Part shown: in pieces, positions 37,859 through 40,835 of the stretch | Numbering within the stretch: the first letter of the stretch is position 1 | How the letters are laid out: each line of letters begins with the position of its first letter | Origin: Streptomyces corynorhini | Lineage (GTDB): Bacteria > Actinomycetota > Actinomycetes > Streptomycetales > Streptomycetaceae | Assembly: GCF_003346515.1 (NCBI RefSeq) | Contig: NZ_QQNA01000064.1 | Coordinates: forward strand, 1-40,835 | DNA length: 40,835 bases | Direction of reading: 5' to 3' | The notes under the pieces: model-generated | Seen by the model: the letters and a program-made list of their open reading frames with translations, nothing else | What the model was told of the DNA's origin: nothing | The model's database searches: none | Made by a program: the position numbers and the translations under genes

Positions 37859-40486
37859 ATGGGGAGTGCTGTGATCACCGCGCGTGCGGCTGCCACCTTC
37901 GACCCGGTAGGGCGGTCCGTGGCGACGGCCCGTGCCTTTGTCCGTGACACGCTCCAGGGGTGGGGATACTCGGATGTCGTCGACGACGCCGTCGTACTCA
38001 CCAGCGAACTCGTCACCAACGCCGTCATCCACGCGGGCACCGCGGCCGACGTGCTCTGTCTGCGCACGGAGGACGGCGTACGCATCGAGGTGGCGGACCG
38101 CTATCCGGAGCGCGAGGTGCCCGTCCAGGCGTCGGGCCGGTCCTTCGCCTCGCCCGACCAGGAGAACGGCCGGGGGCTGCTGCTGTGCGCCGCCCTGGCC
38201 TCACGCTGGGGCGTCGAGTACACGCCGACCTTCAAACAGGTGTGGTTCCAGCTCGAACTTCCGCAGCGCCAGGTGGGCACGCGCTCGTCCGGCCCCGTCC
38301 TCCCCACCGACCTGCTGCCGGTCGCCGACGAACGCGTGAGGGTCGCCGTCGTCCAGATCGACGGCGGCGGCACGGTGGTCAACTGGAACGAGGACGCCGA
38401 GAGCGTCTTCGGATACTCCGCCGACAAGATCGTCGGAAAGCCTCTCGCCGATATCGCCGCCTGGCCCCAGACGCCCGGTATCGGCACCGGCTTCGACGAG
38501 GCGCTCCGGCTCTCGCGCTGGGAGGGCAGTTACGGCATCAGGGGAGCCGACGGCCGGGTCATTCCCGTGTACGCCACCCATCTGCGGGTCCGCGACACCC
38601 ACGGCGAGCCCTCCACCGTCTGTCTTCTCGTACGGGATTACGAGCGCGCCGTCATCCAGACGCCTCTGCGCGCCCCCGTGAGCGAGGCCGGTACGGAGAG
38701 CCGTGCGGCGGACCCCTTCGAGGTCTTCATCGGCTCCCCCGCCCCGGACGACCTCGACGGCCTGCTCCAGCGCACGGTGGAACGCGCCCGCGACATGCTC
38801 GACGGCGACTCGGCCTTCCTGCTGCTCGCGACGGACGACGAGACGGAGCTGGAGGTGCGGGCCTCCACCGGGCTGCCCTCGGCCCGCCAGCGGTTCGCCA
38901 GGGTCCCGGTGGAAGCCGGCACGGGACGTTACGGCTCGGCCAGGATGCCCGCCGTCCACGAGGACCTCACGGCCGTCCCCGGCGCCGTCCCGCTCCTCGA
39001 CAACACCGGGATGCGCTCCGTCGTGACCGTCCCGCTCAAGGTCGAGGGCCGGCTCACCGGGTCGCTGGGCGTCGCGGCCGAAGGCGCCGCGCGCTACTCG
39101 AACGAGGAGGCGCTGCGCCTCCAGTTCGCCGCGGACCGTATCGCCCTGGCCGTCGAATCGGCCCGCCTCGGCGAGTTGGAGCGGCTCCGCCGCGGCTCGC
39201 TCTCCTTCCTCGTGGAGGCGTCCGACCTCCTCGCGGGCACCCTGGACCGCGATCAGACGCTCGCGTTGATGGCCCAGATGACCGTGCCGACCCTGGCCAC
39301 CTGGTGCGCCGTCTACACGATCGCGGACCAGGCGTCGGACCCGTACCTCTCTTTCGTGCTGCACGAGGACGAGGACCGCATCGACGGCCTCAAGGCCCTC
39401 CTGTCCAAGATCGACCCGCCGGAACCGGTTCCGGCCCCCGGCGCCCGCGTCTGGACCGCCCCCGCCGACGCCGCCCACCGGGCGGCGCTGCGCACGTCCA
39501 TGCGTGATCTGGGCAGAAGCTCCGACCACGCGCTGTCCAGCGTCGGCACCACGCTCGCCACGGCCGCCGCGGTCGGCGGCGAGACCGTGGTCCTGCCCCT
39601 GGTGGCGCGCAATCGCGTCATCGGCATGCTGACCCTCGGGAAGCCCTCCGACGACCACTTCCGTCAGGAGATCCTGGAACTCGCCGAGGATCTCTCCCGC
39701 CGCGCGGCCCTCGCCCTCGACAACGCGCGGCTGTACTCGGAGCGGACCGCCATCAGCCAGGCCCTCCAGCGCAGCCTGCTGCCGCCGGGCCTGCCCCAGG
39801 TGCCGGGCGTGGAGGTCGACGTGATCTACCGCGCGGCAGGCGAGGGCAACGAGGTCGGCGGCGACTTCTACGACCTGTTCCCCATCGGGGACGACTCCTA
39901 CGGCTTCGCCATCGGAGACGTCTGCGGTACGGGCCCGGAGGCCGCGGCCGTCACCGGTCTGGCCCGCCACGCCCTGCGGCTGCTGGCTCGCGAGGGCTTC
40001 AGCGGGCCGGCGGTGCTGGAGCGGCTGAACGCGGCGATCCTCGACGAGGGCTCCCGCAGCCGCTTCCTGACGCTGCTCTACGGCGAGTTGTGGCCGCAGG
40101 AGGACGGCAGCGCGCTCCTGAAGGTGGTCTGCGCGGGCCACCCGCTGCCGCTCAGGCTCCGCCAGGACGGCACCGTGGAACCGGCCGCGGAACCACAGCC
40201 GCTGCTGGGCGTCATGGAGGATCTGGAGCTGTACGAGCAGACGGTCACCCTGGACCCGGGAGACGTCCTCCTGTGCGTCACCGACGGTGTCACGGAGCGC
40301 AGGGAGGGCACCCGCATGCTGGGCGACGACGGCTTGGCCGATGTCCTGACGACGTGTACGGGACTCACGGCCGGCGCGGTCGCCTCGCGCGTGCTGCGTG
40401 CCGTGGAACGCTTCGCGGCGGAACCGGCCTCGGACGACATGGCCATCCTCGCGATGCGGGTACCGGAACCGCTGCCGACCGACTGA
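37859..40486 (+). CDS. Multi-domain SpoIIE-type protein phosphatase with RsbW-like ATPase, PAS and GAF domains
   Basis: An 875-residue regulator joining opposing activities. The N-terminal serine-kinase-like ATPase has an N box with N54 (ELVTNAVIHAG), D80 and ENGRGLLLC. A PAS domain follows (about 150-270, VVNWNEDAESVFGYSADKIV), then two GAF-like domains (about 300-435 and 450-630). The C-terminal PP2C/SpoIIE phosphatase has its metal-binding motifs intact: EVGGDFYDLF near 665, IGDVCGTGPEAAAVT, CVTDGVTERR and SDDMAILAMRV. Such proteins tune anti-sigma-factor antagonists by dephosphorylation. The partners are not in this window. ATG 37859 is taken, but GTG 37871 (GGGGAGTGCTGTG) has the better ribosome site. 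Divergent from osaA. Confidence 0.9.
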   Translation: MGSAVITARAAATFDPVGRSVATARAFVRDTLQGWGYSDVVDDAVVLTSELVTNAVIHAGTAADVLCLRTEDGVRIEVADRYPEREVPVQASGRSFASPDQENGRGLLLCAALASRWGVEYTPTFKQVWFQLELPQRQVGTRSSGPVLPTDLLPVADERVRVAVVQIDGGGTVVNWNEDAESVFGYSADKIVGKPLADIAAWPQTPGIGTGFDEALRLSRWEGSYGIRGADGRVIPVYATHLRVRDTHGEPSTVCLLVRDYERAVIQTPLRAPVSEAGTESRAADPFEVFIGSPAPDDLDGLLQRTVERARDMLDGDSAFLLLATDDETELEVRASTGLPSARQRFARVPVEAGTGRYGSARMPAVHEDLTAVPGAVPLLDNTGMRSVVTVPLKVEGRLTGSLGVAAEGAARYSNEEALRLQFAADRIALAVESARLGELERLRRGSLSFLVEASDLLAGTLDRDQTLALMAQMTVPTLATWCAVYTIADQASDPYLSFVLHEDEDRIDGLKALLSKIDPPEPVPAPGARVWTAPADAAHRAALRTSMRDLGRSSDHALSSVGTTLATAAAVGGETVVLPLVARNRVIGMLTLGKPSDDHFRQEILELAEDLSRRAALALDNARLYSERTAISQALQRSLLPPGLPQVPGVEVDVIYRAAGEGNEVGGDFYDLFPIGDDSYGFAIGDVCGTGPEAAAVTGLARHALRLLAREGFSGPAVLERLNAAILDEGSRSRFLTLLYGELWPQEDGSALLKVVCAGHPLPLRLRQDGTVEPAAEPQPLLGVMEDLELYEQTVTLDPGDVLLCVTDGVTERREGTRMLGDDGLADVLTTCTGLTAGAVASRVLRAVERFAAEPASDDMAILAMRVPEPLPTD

Positions 40487-40502
40487 GCCGAGGGACGGAC
40501 AG

Positions 40503-40540
40503 AGAGAAAGGCCCCCGCCAACCGGCGGGGGCCTTTCTCT
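40503..40540 (+). terminator. Rho-independent terminator of the PP2C regulator
   Basis: A perfect 17-bp stem, AGAGAAAGGCCCCCGCC (40503-40519) with GGCGGGGGCCTTTCTCT (40524-40540), with loop AACC and T-rich right flank. It lies 16 bases past the stop at 40486 and just before the convergent tRNA. It should work on both strands, ending the tRNA transcript too. Confidence 0.92.
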
Positions 40541-40546
40541 TTGTTG

Positions 40547-40619
40547 AGCCCCAATACGGAATCGAACCGTAGACCTTCTCCTTACCATGGAGACGCTCTA
40601 CCGACTGAGCTATTGGGGC
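40547..40619 (-). tRNA. tRNA-Thr, anticodon GGT
   Basis: The reverse strand folds as a 73-base cloverleaf. The acceptor stem is GCCCCAA with TTGGGGC (40619 side and 40548-40554), the D arm is GCTCAGTCGGTAGAGC, and the anticodon stem-loop is TCTCC-ATGGTAA-GGAGA, giving anticodon GGT (decodes ACC). The T arm is TACGG-TTCGATT-CCGTA. The discriminator base is T and CCA is not encoded. It lies between the PP2C terminator and the rRNA operon end. Confidence 0.95.
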
Positions 40620-40765
40620 GCGGCAACAAGAAGAAGCATACCTGATGATCAGGCGTGCTCACCACGGGTCCTGGCTACTCTCAGGCCGGCACGTCGACGG
40701 GAGGGACCTGTCCCATGAACATGGCTCCTCCGAGCGAACTGAGAGTTTTGGGTCGTGAACGCAGA
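40620..40765. other. Spacer between tRNA-Thr and the rRNA operon terminator
   Basis: No gene is visible in these 146 bases. It contains the short palindrome CTGATGATCAG and GGGACCTGTCCC. It probably carries the tRNA promoter, but no consensus could be fixed. Confidence 0.4.
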
Positions 40766-40795
40766 AATGCCCCGCACCAGAAGGTGCGGGGCATT
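40766..40795 (-). terminator. Terminator of the rRNA operon
   Basis: A perfect 13-bp stem, AATGCCCCGCACC (40766-40778) with GGTGCGGGGCATT (40783-40795) and loop AGAA, read on the minus strand and followed there by TTTCTGCG. It lies 11 bases past the 5S rRNA end. Confidence 0.9.
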
Positions 40796-40806
40796 CCCAC
40801 AATAAT

Positions 40807-40835
40807 TGTTCGGCGGCGTCCTACTCTCCCACAGG
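40807..40835 (-). rRNA. rrf: 5S rRNA, 3' end only
   Basis: Reverse strand reads CTGTGGGAGAGTAGGACG then CCGCCGAACA, the conserved 3' end of Streptomyces 5S rRNA. Only about 29 of roughly 120 bases lie in the window, and the rest of the rRNA operon extends beyond the right edge. Confidence 0.93.

Noticed and set aside
40547..40619. Integration site at tRNA-Thr
   Set aside because: tRNA genes often host integrative elements, but this tRNA is intact, no integrase or repeat of its 3' end is seen, and ordinary core genes lie on the visible side. The far side is cut off after the 5S end.

Overview
This is a high-GC (roughly 70 percent by eye) chromosomal segment from a Streptomyces or a very close relative. 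The evidence is the strong third-position G/C bias, frequent GTG starts, and gene content and order. The run miaB, gluABCD, cysteine dioxygenase, recX-recA, lhr, nei, dps, clgR, cinA, pgsA, rimO, a RodZ-like gene, ftsK, osaB/osaA, SpoIIE-type phosphatase, tRNA-Thr and 5S rRNA is, from memory, the core-chromosome order of S. coelicolor around recA. I see no prophage, transposon, CRISPR array or biosynthetic cluster. Nearly everything is vertically inherited housekeeping or regulatory DNA.

Positions 1-5150: the tail-end neighbour of miaB (partial extradiol-dioxygenase-like gene), miaB, a membrane-tethered TAXI solute-binding protein, and a convergent histidine kinase/response regulator pair. 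A perfect 22-bp tandem duplication copies the response regulator start. Positions 5400-8930: the gluABCD ABC importer for glutamate, with a hairpin that could hide a Shine-Dalgarno sequence before gluA and a strong hairpin between the binding-protein and permease genes. Positions 9000-11950: an FAD aromatic hydroxylase, then a cysteine unit. That unit has a promoter, a leaderless 28-codon leader peptide ending in Cys-x-Cys-x3-Cys, an attenuator-like hairpin, cysteine dioxygenase, and an overlapping rhodanese.

Positions 12000-22050: a DNA-repair block of recX, recA, an AI-2E-type exporter, DUF3046, an unrecognised toroid-like protein, the giant helicase lhr and nei. recA carries both a LexA-type box and a RecA-NDp (PafBC-type) promoter. 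An equally well-spaced RecA-NDp motif abuts the lhr start codon, so lhr is probably DNA-damage inducible and leaderless. Positions 22100-27600: dps with a double hairpin behind it, and a tightly overlapped operon rimO-pgsA-cinA-clgR preceded by a RodZ-like HTH/membrane gene.

Positions 27900-40500: ftsK, the osaB response regulator, the very large poly-HAMP hybrid kinase osaA (ten 92-residue repeats with 79-86 bp identical DNA stretches), and a divergent ATPase/PAS/GAF/PP2C regulator. The window closes with a textbook terminator, tRNA-Thr(GGT), another terminator, and the 3' end of a 5S rRNA, all RNA genes on the minus strand.

No wholly new system is evident. The most interesting signals are the cysteine-sensing leader, the shared damage promoter of recA and lhr, the tethered TAXI/two-component trio, and the unusual repeats at or near gene ends.
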